Shown here: piece after piece, positions 35,294 through 47,897 of the stretch | Position numbering within the stretch: the first letter of the stretch is position 1 | How the letters are laid out: every line of letters starts with the position of its first letter | Assembly: GCA_037074765.1 (NCBI GenBank) | Contig: JBAMDO010000175.1 | Location: forward strand, 55,040 to 119,039 | DNA from: Mansonella perstans | Taxonomy: Eukaryota > Nematoda > Chromadorea > Rhabditida > Onchocercidae | DNA length: 64,000 nt | Reading direction: 5' to 3' | Made by a program: the position numbers and the translations under genes | Notes under the pieces: model-generated | The model's input: only the letters and a program-made list of their open reading frames with translations | Database searches by the model: none | What the model was told of the DNA's origin: nothing

Positions 35294-37182
35294 GTAGTGC
35301 TAGTATTGATGATAGAGGAAGTAGATTGGTATGGATACACATAAATGGATCAGACCATTTTTTTTTTTTTTTTCACATTCCATAAAATGGCATTTGAAAG
35401 GTTTCAAATATGCAGTTTAAATAACGTTATTTCTCCAGTAATATTATTTTCTCTTCCTTTTTCGCCCTCCTCTCTCTCTCTCTCTCTTTCTTTCTCTATT
35501 CATCATTCATTTACAAGTATTTCCGAAATCATTATATATTTCATCTATTTTGCTATATTTTGTACTATTTTAACAATGAGCAAAATACACTTTAAATATT
35601 TGCCCACCTCCCCCTCCCTCCTCCTCCCCCCCCCAAAAAAAAGAAAGAAAATTATCCCACGATACTTTCTCCGTTTCATATTCAATCTTTTAATTCAAAC
35701 TTTTTTTCCACAATAGTTGTCCTATGATACTTTTCTCATTCTAACAATATGATAGTAATAGTATCAGTTGATTTCAGATAATTATCACTGAATGATTACA
35801 AATGCATAAGTGTCATTTTTCATTGTTGTATATTGCTCAGTTTCGATCATTTCACTTTTCTCCACTTATAGAAATGATTAAGAAGACATAGAAAAAATCG
35901 ATAACGTATGTTTGTATATTGAAAATTTACCAAACAAAGGAGAAACTGCTTTTTTTGAGATATCTTACATCATTACAATCTCTGAATTACTAACAAAATT
36001 GTAATTATTTAAGCAATGATGTGACATATCATTTATTTTCCTGTCAAATTTTCAGTTTTTATCCATCGCTTGTAGAAGTTCAAACTGAGAGAACGGAGCA
36101 GAAGTAGAAAAAGCTATGACCTATGACCTAGTTTGTTTGTTAGCCTGCGCTAATATTTGCTAACTCCAATAGCCAGAATGAATTGATTGATCATATAACT
36201 ATAATCAGATTAGTTATTGGATTTTGTTTAATTCTAAAAAAAATAATTCGCAATTTAGATTCTTTTGAGGACAAATATGTGAGCTTAATAACATAGCATC
36301 ATTGTGCAACAAAAGACTATTTCCCGAATAATCAATTTTCCAGGAAAATTATGAATTTCGCTCCAAATTTTCCATCTCTGTGCTATTTTTGACTATCTAT
36401 AACTTGATTAATCGACTAATTATCATTACGATAAGAAATAATCGACTTATCATTATAACTGACATACCAGACTTTAGCATTTATAGAAAATGCTGCAAAA
36501 GTTGCTTTTATGCTAATGTTGGAAACGTCTAATACTTGAAGATGAAATCGAATTACTTAAAGTTTTAATTTGGAAAATGGGAGAAATATAAACCGTTTTG
36601 TTTTTTGTCAATAAAGAGATGCTGTCAGTATTTCATTTCCGGAATCCTTTTTCCGATTTTTATCAATCTTTTTTCCATGCTCAGATGATAACTCACATAT
36701 GCGCACCATGTCATATTTAAAATACAACTTCATGTGTAGTCAACTCGATGATTCACTGCTGAACTAGTTTTTTTTTCTAATTTGTTATCCTTCAAAAATA
36801 AAAAAATTGGATTAAAAAAGACAAACACAAAGAATAATTTATTTCCAATCATTTGCATCGAAAACAACAGTTTTAATAAATTCAACATTTTTAAAAGTTG
36901 TTTAATTAAACTTTTTCGTGAAATTCGGAAGTTTTTTTTTAGCCTTCACATATTCTAACTTAATTAAAAACAAGCTTTACGAAAAGCATTAGCATTAATC
37001 AATGATAATGAAAAAGCGATAATTGTAAGGTGTTTATTTTATAAGCGCTCAATAAACTTTATCATAAAAAATGGTGTCTTAAAAATTTCATTTAATTTTA
37101 ATTCAAACAGACAGTAAACTCTCAAAAAATTTCACTTGTCAATTTTGAAATCGAAATTATCCGACGAAAAATTTTACAATCC

Positions 37183-38012
37183 TATCAAAACAGTGATTTT
37201 CACTGTTTTCCTTTTTACCGTGTCCTTCATTTTTCCCCCATAAAGGTGATGACGGTTCAATGGTCTTTGCAACCGGTTAACATAATAACTTATCTTTGCA
37301 ATTTAATTTTCTTAGATTGCCCACAACTTTTTTCCACTTATCTTCTTCCTTTGTAGTGTTCTTGTTATTAAAAACTCTATCATTCGGTCACACAATTTTT
37401 CAACTTCCTTTTTTATCCCATTTGCTCCTCAACTTACACAGCATATTTCCATTATTTATAAAGTATTAACTTTACTTGTGAAGTCACAAAACTTTTTCAT
37501 TTCATTCTTGTCTCACGCTAATGTTCAACATTCCTTTAGCTTTAGTCATATTGAACTATTCTGCGCAATACATTTTATATTTCTATTTGTGTGTCTTTAA
37601 TGAACCGCTGTATGTCTTTAATAATTCTTAGCATTTTACTTTCTCTTCAGTCCTCTCTGCTGCCACAGCAATTTTCTCCGGAGGAACCGGATATCGATGA
37701 TAACAGCAGCAGAGGCGAAGAAAACTTGAACTCGTTCTTTGTCCATTATCATTCTGATAATATAGTACTGACTTAATCACAAAAAAGACATTCCACTAAC
37801 GAATGACTAGATCTGTAGTAATAAAATACATCATCTCTTCACAGCTGCACCCTTTTTAATTTTCCGACGAATAGCGGTACTTGTAATCAGGATAAAAGCC
37901 AACTTAGTATTAGTAATAGTTTTCAAGCTATTTTTTAGATAGTTCTAGAAAAAAAATCAGTGAAATCTCGAAATGAATTTGTCCTAACTCGAGTTTTATT
38001 GAAATAATTTAG
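37183..38012 (+). repeat. Duplicated segment, copy 2 (inverted relative to NAA30 intron 2)
   Basis: This intergenic copy matches the minus strand of 14340-15229. The last 520 bp are nearly identical; the first 300 bp are diverged and include a deletion of about 40 bp near 37480. It keeps the intronic 3' end AATAATTTAG but is followed by unrelated DNA, so no NAA30 exon was carried along. It includes an open frame at 37600-37776 differing from its partner by two residues. Confidence 0.9.
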
Positions 38013-38669
38013 ATATCAAAATCCATGTTTCGTATTCAGACACACATACATTTCGATCTTTTTGTTCAGTTTTGTAATGCCGGTTTATTAATTTACTTAT
38101 TTTGACGGTAACGATAAAAGGATGGATCATTTTGTGAATATTTTCAGTAATTCTTTTTTTTTTTTTTCTTAACCATAATCATCGCTCATTTTAAACCAAC
38201 AAATGATTGTCATATTCAATGCGTCTCTTTTTTTAGTGACATATCTTTGATGATTTCTTCAATTCTTCTAAATCATACCTTCAAAAAATTAATTAGGAAA
38301 TTAAAAAAGAATTAATTAATTCTTATTACGAAAATTTAATTAATTTTTATTATTAAAAATTAATTTAAGCTTTTCTAATTCTCATTAACTATAATTTTGT
38401 TATTGTTATCGTTCAAATTTACCATTACCATTAAATGATTCATCGAATAACCAAAATTGATTGTTTCTTCCATTGATTCTTTTGTTTGACAAACTTTCCA
38501 AAATTTTTTCGTTCGTCTTTATGGCTCTCCGTTATTTTTATCCTTTCAAATATTTTGCGGGCACAATTTATTGAGTACCATTTTTGGCGTTTTTTTTTTT
38601 TTTTTTTTTTGTTATTTGACATCAATATTTATTAAGGTCAGCTGGCTTTAATGGTATTTCAAGCGTTAA

Positions 38670-38820
38670 TTGAACATGTACATGCAGATGTATGCACGCA
38701 GATGTATGCGCAGATGTACATCTGCATGCGCATCTGCGCATATATACACGCACATACATATACGCACGCACACACACGCACGCACATACATACACGGACA
38801 TACACACACGCACAACACAG
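38670..38820. repeat. GCAGATGTAT repeats, near-palindrome and CA-rich tract
   Basis: Repeats of GCAGATGTATGC lead into a perfect 16-bp palindrome GCAGATGTACATCTGC (38710-38725). That sits inside 12-bp inverted arms, TATGCGCAGATG / CATCTGCGCATA (38705-38716 and 38731-38742). A degenerate ACACGCAC tract follows to about 38815. It could extrude a cruciform. Confidence 0.75.
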
Positions 38821-41123
38821 GATATAGGTACATAGAGAGTGATATAAACAGAAAACTTTTAAATGTTCAATGATGGAGGAGGCTCAGCCAGGAGGAAAGG
38901 AGGGGAGCGATAAGGTTTATTGGGTAAGGTGACATAACCTTGAAGGTGTTCACTGATATGTCACCCGGAGATTGCTGACACTTATGCCTTTAATGGAGAG
39001 GTGAAGAAAAAAACAGACAAAAATTGAGAGGTGAAGAAAGAGAGGCGAAAAAGATTGTCTTCGTAAATTTACAAATTTTGAAAAAAAAAAAAAGAAAGAC
39101 TTCTTGTTCCGATCGTTGGAATCTCTCTTTAATTGCCATTCTTTTTAAAACGTTTTTTTTTTCTTTTTTTCTGTTTTAATTTTATTTTATCTACGGAAAT
39201 ATAAAATAGTGTTATTTGATGTGACTAGTTATGAGAAATATTAATAATAAAGGAAAAAGGACAATAATTTCGATAAGTGTTAAAATAGGTCACATAACAT
39301 TGTTAAGTTACTTCTTTATTCATTTCATTTAATTTATTCATAAATTAAAAATTCTGAATCTATTTTGCATTATTCACAAAAACAATGATTATGTTAGATA
39401 AGTAACATTTATAATTTACAAATTCTGCAAACTTGTTGATAAGGTAATTAATTAGTTGCGAAACTAATTAATACACCTACAAGCGGATCAAATGAAAAAT
39501 ATTGATGAGGATTTTTTTATTAATAAAAATGCACTCTATGTGAAGTTTGCTTCAAAGAAAATGCGAATAAACCTATCTAAAACTTTTCTTTTTTTTTTGT
39601 CCAAGTTGATGGTAGCAAAATTTTTATTCTCAAATTCTTGATATTTCGCTTTCGATATTAATAAAATGTACTTTACACAAAGCTTATTGTTTAATTTTTG
39701 AAACTTGCTGCAAAAAACTTATCGGCTAACTTTTAATCAATAAAAGACAAATAATTATCGTTCTATCCATCACAATCTTTATCTTTCATTGTACATCTCC
39801 AAGTGATGAAAAACAAACAGCTGTCCACCATATTTTTCCAGAATGCTCTACATCATGAGGCTAATATTTTGTGAAAAGTATTGTTTCTCGGATTAGAAAA
39901 ACTGACAATTTTTGTATTTCCGTATAAGAATGTCATAGAAGCAATTAGGAAAAAACTACTAGATGTATTCTCATCAGTATAGTTAAAAAACCTAATAGTA
40001 AAGTTCACGAACTGAAAAGTATTTGTATTTCGGGATTTAAGGTTTTAACCTTATCTTGGAAAAGTAAAAAGATTATATCTTTTAAACATTAAACAGTAAG
40101 AAATGATATAAACGAGCAAAAACTGAATAATAAATCATCAGATAGATTACTGAACTAAATAATTGGAATCCAAAAAAAAAGAATTGCGGAAAAAAGAAGA
40201 ACGCTTAAGAAGGAATACTTAAATTGGAAATTCATAAATTCAAACTAAGTCTCTGGATTTTGCTTATCTTTTGAGGAGTCGTAAAAGAAATGCCTTAGAA
40301 AAGAGAGTTCGGAAAAAGTCGGCAACTAACCATTTTAGAGAGCCAAAAAATCATGGATTCATTTTTTCCAATTGGTTTGAAGAGAGAAAAATTTTATTGA
40401 TGAATTTGGAACAAAATGGATCGCTTAGTTTTTATTCAATCTTTCAATGGAAATTGAAATAAGTTTTGAATAATAAAACCTTATGGAATTTTTTGATATT
40501 TGAACATAAATTATGCTTCATTAATAGTAGATAATAGTCATACTATCTATTAAGCTTCATTTTTCCATTGCCTATTACTTTTACGATTAATTTGTCGTCC
40601 TTATTTCTATTTACAACTCTTAATTTCTTGAATATAGCAAGATTACTTCAGGTTAATACTAAGTTTATTTCCGCTTTAGCAATAATTGTTAACTCAATCA
40701 GATACGTTTAATTACGTGAAAATTTGTTGTAATACTTAGGAATGTGTTGAATAATTATTTGTCTTAGAGAGTTAGGGTTTTTGTTAAATATATTGAAATG
40801 AATAATGAAACTGGCCAGGCTCCTGTAAATTTCTCTTCCTCTCTCTCTCTTCTTCTCACCAAACATTCTGGTTTTTCGCTGTTTACCTATTTATAAGACA
40901 TTTTATAAAATCTTTTAACTTCATCTAAAATCATCGAAATGATAATTACCCTGACCTTTTACCATCATTTTGCCATTACGGTTATTTAATTCTGTTTCTG
41001 TTCAAACAATTTCGTTTAACCTATTTAACCCATCTCTTTATAAAATCATCATAATTTTTTATCATATAAGCTTATTACTTGTTACTGTGCATTTGCATTT
41101 CCTTAAGCAAAATCTCGCTATCA

Positions 41124-41180
41124 CGATAATACCGTGAATATACCGTGAATACCGTGAATAACGTGAAATATACCGTGATT
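41124..41180 (+). repeat. Short tandem repeat, ATACCGTGAAT units
   Basis: About five copies of an 11-13 bp unit built on ACCGTGAAT or ACGTGAAAT run in a row. It is non-coding simple repeat. Confidence 0.7.
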
Positions 41181-41424
41181 ACCCATGAATGCAATAGTAA
41201 AAAAAATAGAAAGCGTCTTAAGGGTAGTAGAATAAGATATGCATATAAAAAAAATTTTATCTAACAAGAATTATTATACTTACTATTTCAAGAGTTACTA
41301 ATGGTAATATAATAGTTGGTTATTACCTTCGATTTTCCGCGGTAATAATTTTTACCGGAAAGAGAGAGAAGCGGGGGAGGGGAATGAGGGAGGTTAATTG
41401 AACCGGTCATCTGCTCTTCATCTC

Positions 41425-41460
41425 TCTCCGTCTTTCTCTCTCTCTCTCTCTCTCTCCTCT
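41425..41460 (+). repeat. CT-rich microsatellite
   Basis: A TCTCTC run, preceded by an AG-rich tract (41360-41395) on the same strand; similar CT runs appear at 35466-35490 and 41635-41680. Together they could form polypurine/polypyrimidine structure upstream of rap-2. Function is unknown. Confidence 0.7.
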
Positions 41461-43037
41461 TCCATTAAATATTTTTGTATGCATAACATTCTGCTTTATT
41501 TATAGTACTTTTCCAGTCATTTTCATTATGCTCTAATTGCAACCGTTGACTTTTTCCTGAAGAATTTTTGTTTCCCAACAAATTTGGACAATAGCAAATA
41601 GCAAATACTCGTAAATTTCTCCATCTCTCTTTCCTCTCTTCTCTCTCTTTCCCCTTTTCTCTGTCTCTGTTTCTCTCCATTATGTATTCAATAAAATGTT
41701 TCTTTCTAAATTCAATTTGTGCAAAAATTTTTAAAAATAAAATAATTTTTTATTTACATCACTATTTATCTTTTCTTCCTCCATCTTATCATACCTTTTC
41801 CAGGTATTTCTCTCATATGGCTTAAATTTTAAAAGTTACTGATTATAAACTTGGCTGGCCAAATAATAGAATAGTTAACATCATTGGCCCAGCTACATTC
41901 CCCGCTATTTTGAGCCAACCTCAACTCTTCAATATCTCCTAAACTTTGTCGCAACTTGTAGCTAACCTCGTAGCAAGAATCTTTTTTCGACATCTGTCTC
42001 ACTTCCCTCCTCTCAACTCCTCCTTTATAATGCTTGCTCATCTCTCTCATACTCTCGATCACTGTCACTATTACAAGACATGATTCTTTAGAATTTTTCT
42101 CAATTTCTAATCTCATACTATTTCATCTAACCTTCACACTTTCAGATAAGCTTTGTTTTACATTTCGTCAAATGTTCGTACATATCTATTTATACTAACT
42201 AAAGAGTTTACTTAAGAATAGCTTAAGGTCATCGCGGCATTTTGTATGTTCAAAAAAGATTGAAAGTATAGTTTAAAATTAATTTTAAACGAATCTACAA
42301 TTCAAAGTTTGCTTAAAAAATTTTTTAAGGTCAAAGGTCAGCATCATAAATATTTGCTTATTCCTACACCGAGATTTCATTACTTCGTAATTTACATTAC
42401 TATTTTTGTCAATGATCAATAATTACATTTTATAGTGTTTTCACTACTGCAAGAGCCTGATAAAGGATGATAAAGACTATCATGAGCCTAGTAGAGGCAT
42501 ATCATACTGAGATTCATTTCGGTAGAGTTCTCTATAATCTAAAACTCTACAAGGCTATGTATATCTCCAATATGCAGATCATTATATCACGAACATACTA
42601 ACTATTGCATTAGGCTTCTCTTGAAAAGAAGACAGAGAAAGGGAGAGAAAAAGGAGAAGAGAGAGGGACAGAATGAAATGATAATGTTTTATCAGTAAAT
42701 AATCACAATTTTAAAGGTCAGTGAAACAATTGCTTCTTATCGATATTGTTGCCTAATTTTGAAGCTATTCTATATCATTTGAAAATTAATGAGCTAACAC
42801 CTTTGATGCAATGCGTTTCTTTCCAAATCTTTGCTCTTCATTTCTTTACTTCTCACTTTTCAATTAATTAATTTATTTATTACACAAATAATAAATAAAT
42901 GTACCAAAAGCAATAATATTTTTTTTTGAAAATATTTTGTTCAAACTATCTTATTTGTTAACTATTTAAGCATATTGCTTGGCTTAAAATCTTAATTATG
43001 ATAATTATAGAGACAGATATTGTCGTCGAGACACATT

Positions 43038-43057
43038 GGATGAGATTTATCTCATCC
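43038..43057 (+). promoter_or_regulatory. Perfect 9-bp hairpin in the rap-2 leader
   Basis: GGATGAGAT, TT, ATCTCATCC forms a perfect stem with a two-base loop (RNA would open it slightly), ending 22 bases before the rap-2 ATG. If it is in the mature 5' UTR it could affect start-site scanning. A TTATAG at 43005-43010 may be the leader acceptor, which would keep the hairpin in the mRNA. Confidence 0.5.
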
Positions 43058-43079
43058 TGTTTCGCTATCTTATTGGAGT

Positions 43080-44828
43080 ATGCGCGAGTTCAAGGTTATA
43101 AATTTCTCCTAAATTTATATTTTATCAAAAACTTTTGAATTGAAACTAAGTTAATAAGAACTAATAAAATTTGGCGTAGAAGGAGAAGGTGTTGAAATAT
43201 TTTCACTTAAAACGATTAAGTCAGTTGTTAGCAGTCAGCTGTTCATCATAATGATAAATTTCAATGATTCTAGAAAAGAAGATATTAGTTAGCATTTTAT
43301 CATTTATCATTAAATCAACAATGATAAATTCTTATATGGGATGATAAATTTATCAGGTGGTGGTACTCGGAAGCGGTGGTGTTGGGAAATCAGCTCTAAC
43401 CGTTCAGTTCGTTTCGAATACATTTATCGAAAAATATGATCCGACAATTGAGGACTTTTATCGAAAAGAAATTGAGGTTTATTCGATGTTTTTTCTTCAA
43501 TTTTTACAAAAAAAGTTTTTTTTCTGATTTTTGTGCTGTCCTAAAGCAGTCATTACGTTCTATCCAGGATGTAATTAGTACGTAGTTTTTTAAAACAAGA
43601 ACTAATTTTCACAAATTATGATTCGCAAAAATTTGATCATTTTCAACATATTTATTTTTAGTATTTATTTGTATTATGGTCATCTTTGTATAACGCATTT
43701 ATGGGTAATTATATAGACGTTCCATTCCTCACAAAAAAAAAAAAAATTAAATCAAAAATTATTGTAAGCGAGAAGAAAGCTTTTCATTATTCGCAAAAGT
43801 TACAACGATACTGAAATTTGGTGTGAATTTTAAGTAACTTATGCTTTATCAAATGGTTTACTAGGCTTCGTTATCAAATCAAGAGTGGAAAGCAACAACT
43901 GGATTGATCGTAAAAAGTGAAATTTCTAGGTAGATGGTCAGCCATGTGTTCTGGAAATTTTAGACACCGCGGGCACAGAACAGTTTGCATCAATGCGTGA
44001 CCTATATATCAAAAATGGACAAGGTTTTGTGGTGGTTTACTCAATAACAAGTCAACAAACATTTCATGACATCAAAACAATGCGTGAACAAATTGTTAGG
44101 GTTAAGGTGAATCTTTAAACTAATTAGAGCCAAAATATGGACTAGATTGATTGCTTTGTCCCACCAATTTTTTCTAAATAAATTTCAGCCTCTGTCTGAA
44201 TTTCTTGGACATTCATGAATCACTCACTGTTACCGGAAGTTAATATGATAAAAAAAAATTTGTTTCAGATGAATGGGTTTATTTAAGGATAAATAACTTT
44301 ATACATCATCAGTAATGTAATATAGAAACAACGATGAAAAAATGAGGAATGAACGAAATGATTTGAAAAATTAGTTTTAGGGTACCGATCAAGTGCCTAT
44401 CCTATTGGTTGGTAACAAATGTGATCTAATTCATCAACGTCAGGTAAAGATTTTCTGTGGTGGTGATAATCGTTATAACTGAATTCTTAAAAACCGGACA
44501 GCGTATAACTTTTTTTGCCGGTCAATATGCAATCTTCCGCTCGAATTCACTTGTTTTTGTATTTTTCTGTGTTTTCAAAACTGACTTTAGATGTGGAATG
44601 ATATAAAATTGTCTGTTGCCATGCTTCGTTTTGAAATTTCGCTTGTCTTTTCAGGTGCGAACAGAAGATGGCCTTGGCCTGGCAGAATATTGGTCATGTC
44701 CATTCACGGAATGCTCAGCAAAGAGTGCACATAACGTGAATACCGTATTCGCTGAAATTGTACGCGAAATGAATTACGTTCAAAATGCACGCATCAAACA
44801 GAATCAGGGATGTTGCATAGTGCTGTAA
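43080..44828 (+). CDS. rap-2: Ras-like small GTPase Rap2
   Basis: Membrane-anchored GTP switch acting on adhesion and on MINK/TNIK-type kinases. Five in-phase exons: 43080-43094, 43357-43476, 43930-44106, 44381-44443, 44655-44828, giving 182 residues. G1 is GSGGVGKS. The effector loop [14 protein letters not shown] carries the Phe typical of Rap2 (Rap1 has Ser). G3 is DTAGTEQ, G4 NKCD and G5 ECSAKS. Gly12 and the Rap-type Thr at the Ras Gln61 position (DTAGTE) are present. The C-terminus CCIVL ends in a CaaX box with terminal Leu, predicting geranylgeranylation, and the extra Cys could be palmitoylated. The first exon encodes only MREFK; it was placed from the conserved N-terminus and the in-phase GTTATA donor. 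NKCD replaces the usual NKVD/NKCD, and the GNKCDL context is intact. Confidence 0.96.
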
Positions 44829-47800
44829 ATTACTCATTCTAATTGCCGTTTTCTTCCTTGAAGTCATTCATCATTGCACTTCTTACTTTCAATTACTTAT
44901 TTTGTTACAGTTATTGCTTCCTTATTAATCTGCATTTATTTTAATTAGTAATTAATTTATCAATCATTCCATGATAATTCGATGCTTTTACAAATGAAGC
45001 AGTCGTGGAAATTTGGTGCCAGTCAGGTTTGTGCGGTCATTCAATGTAATTCATCTTCTACTAATACAATACGATGATTAAATACGGGCAGAATTTTATA
45101 TGAATTATTCAGGAGGGGTTTACTATCATTCATCAAGACAGTTTTTTTAGCAATCTAGATGAATTGTTGCTGACACTTTGATTTGCAACATTCCGTACCA
45201 TGCTATACATTTTAAAATCTAAAAACATGTTATCGGTAGCTCCATCTCATTCCACCCACTGAATGAATGTCCCCGATGAACTTCATATATTTTTTTTTTT
45301 TTGTTTTACTGCACATCTTGATATTATTTTGAAACGGGTAGATTCATCTTTGGATACCTTAAGTTAACAATATAAAAGAAGAATAACCTGATGATGATAC
45401 AAATTGCAATATATTTTGATGCAAAGTAGTAGAGTTAAAAAAAACAAAGTTTTAGACGAAAAAACAGCGAGAGATAGAGATCTGTTAAAAGACAGGGACG
45501 GCGAGATATTTTTATCAAGATTTCCGAGGCTTACACGGTAGTGATAAAAAAATGCATTGATTAATCATTCACTCACTACCCTTCAGTAATGCCTAATGGA
45601 TCTTTGCCTTTTTCCAGTTTACACTTTATTCAGGATCTCTTTCACTCATCCATAATTTGATATCATGAAAACACATGGTTGCTTTCGTTTTTGCTGATGG
45701 CAGCAGTTCTTAACTTTTTGCCTTTATTCTTTAGATTTATTTTAATAGAAAAAAAACGAAAAAAACGATTGCAATTTTCCCGGGTTTTCCTTTAATTCAA
45801 GCAATTCGTTTCGCTTTCAATGTATCCCAGCTTTCATCTTAACAGCTCATCCGCTTTGTTATTGTTTCAGAAAAAAAAAGCTCTGTAGCTTCTCTTTGTA
45901 GAATTATTTGAGCTTTTAAGTGAAAATATTTGCTTTCCAAATTTTTTATTTGTTTGTGATTTAAATGAACGCACATGTTGTAGAATGGATTTGGTGGTAT
46001 AACCTATTTTATATAACCTGTTTCTCGAGTTTTTTTTTTTCATTTTATTCTAGGTGAATTTGCTATTTATTTATGCTTGCAGTACTTGTAAATTTTCCAG
46101 ATATAACAAACCAGTTGTCTTTTGACCTAAATCACTAGTATTTCATTTTTTGAAATTTAATAACACCACCTAGCTTCATTGCTTTTTCAGCGAAAGTTGC
46201 AGCGAAGTTGGATTTGCATTCTTCCTGCAACTTACGCAAAATTCATCGTGCCAGTGTTGTTTGCTGTTGTTTTTCAGCAGCCTTATGTCTCGAATTCAAC
46301 AATTATTTAAAATTTTAGAGCCTTTTGTTGTGGGGAATTTCCGTGCTTTTCTTTTTATTCATAGTAATGCATTGCAATTCAGAATTCACACATTCTCTTT
46401 CTGTATTTTGAAAGCGAACCCTTTCTTGATAGCATAGCAATCATTTTTTTTTTTACATTTACATTATGAAAAAAGTTATGCCAAGTTAAATGCCAAAAAA
46501 GTTGAATTCAGCATTGTTTTTAAAAATTCTCGGATTTCTTAAATTGCTTATCCGAGGAAAATAAGTTTGACAAATTAGTTAATAGAATTGTAATACTATG
46601 GAATCCATCATTTATTATTGTCTTACTCGAAATTATCGAAGAAGCAATGGAATAGATATGAATTATGATGTATGAAATTTTGCTATGTTTCACAAAATTA
46701 TAGGCATCTCATAATCTCATCTTCATCTCATACCATCTTGAACTGAATTGAAGCATATGGATTTTTTTTTTTTTTTTTGCTATCATTTCTTTGTTTTTCC
46801 ACACAAATGATTTAATAATGCAAACAATTTATGCGTTTCTGTGTTGCAAAAATGACACAATGCTAATAATTTTTTGTTAATATTTTACTTTTTATTATAT
46901 TTCTGCTAATTTTTTCATTGTATTATGTAAATTACAGGCATTTGTTGAGATATATGTAAAACTATATTAAAAAAATGGATGAAGAAATGACAGTGATAAT
47001 GTGGCAAAGAATGGGATGAATAATAAATTAATTTAAAAGAGGAACATTAATTGTAGTCTTAGAAATTAACTATTCTACATTTCCATAGAATTCAAAGATT
47101 GTATGAAATATTTGAGATATTTGTGAACAACAATTCCAGAATTTTTCAACTTGAAAGATTCATTATTTCGAAAATTCATCAAATTTCAAAATTGTACTTG
47201 CAGCAGCAAAATTAAGGAAAGAATAACTCTCAGCATGGACCATTTGTCTTGATGCGGGTATACCTTTCCGATAACAGATAACTGGTTTCATTTCTATCAT
47301 TTATTGTTTTTTTTATTTGTTGTAAACTAGGCATATGTTTAATTGATATCATTTGATCATTATGATTGATAAAACATTTGAATGGAATAATTTTTTGGCA
47401 AGCAAAGAATTAAAGTACTTATTCTAAGGCACGAAGTATTTGTTTCACAGTACTAAAGTAAGTAAAAAGTACTTGTTCTAAAGCAATATCGATTGTGATT
47501 GATCCAACATAAATTACTCAGACAAATATTAATCCTCAAAATGCAAACATTTAATGTGCTAGATATTTGGATTGCAGTACCGTTGAATGTGACATACAAA
47601 TCGTCACAAAGTATGGAATCATCAGAGCTTAGTTTTCTGATTATGGTTGTGTATCAGATTCCCGGTATTAAAATTCATCTTTTGTGAGACTGTATAACCC
47701 CTATTTCAGATTACTTTCATGAACAAATTTTAGTCTTAATTGCTCACTTAATCGACAAATTGCATCTTACAATTGTTTTGAGTGATCTACCACAGGTAGA

Positions 47801-47897
47801 AAAGGAATAGGATTGAGGAATCTGTTTGAAAAAGTTAAATGTAGTAAGTTGATGAATGATAATCATGTAATTTCAGATAGTACTGTTACGCCAAGCT
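44829..47897. other. Intergenic, rap-2 to mrpl-1
   Basis: This contains the rap-2 3' UTR and the mrpl-1 upstream region. It is rich in poly-T runs (for example 45289-45302 and 46760-46779). A 62-codon plus-strand frame at 47499-47687 has no homology or good splice context. No RNA gene or element was recognised. Confidence 0.5.
47885..47897 (+). promoter_or_regulatory. Putative trans-splice acceptor just upstream of mrpl-1
   Basis: ATGTAATTTCAG at 47865-47876 leaves a leader of only about 21 bases before the ATG at 47898, with no coding exon upstream. This is the expected layout for SL addition in nematodes. It is only positional evidence. Confidence 0.4.

Larger units (their letters stand above)
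30412..43079. other. Long gene-poor region upstream of rap-2
   Basis: Nearly 12.7 kb without a gene I can support. It holds the CA and CT microsatellites, a near-palindrome, small tandem duplications and the second copy of the NAA30 intron segment, all listed separately. The open frames here are short, low-complexity (Phe/Ile/Lys-rich or repeat-encoded) and have no homology I recognise. The distal part probably contains rap-2 regulatory DNA. Confidence 0.5.

Noticed and set aside
35345..35716. 123-codon frame with Phe, Ser and Pro runs
   Set aside because: Encoded by poly-T, CT microsatellite and poly-C tracts; no conserved residues.
38670..38873. Frames encoding Met/Tyr/Ala/His repeats on both strands
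   Set aside because: They are translations of the GCAGATGTAT and CA repeats, not genes.
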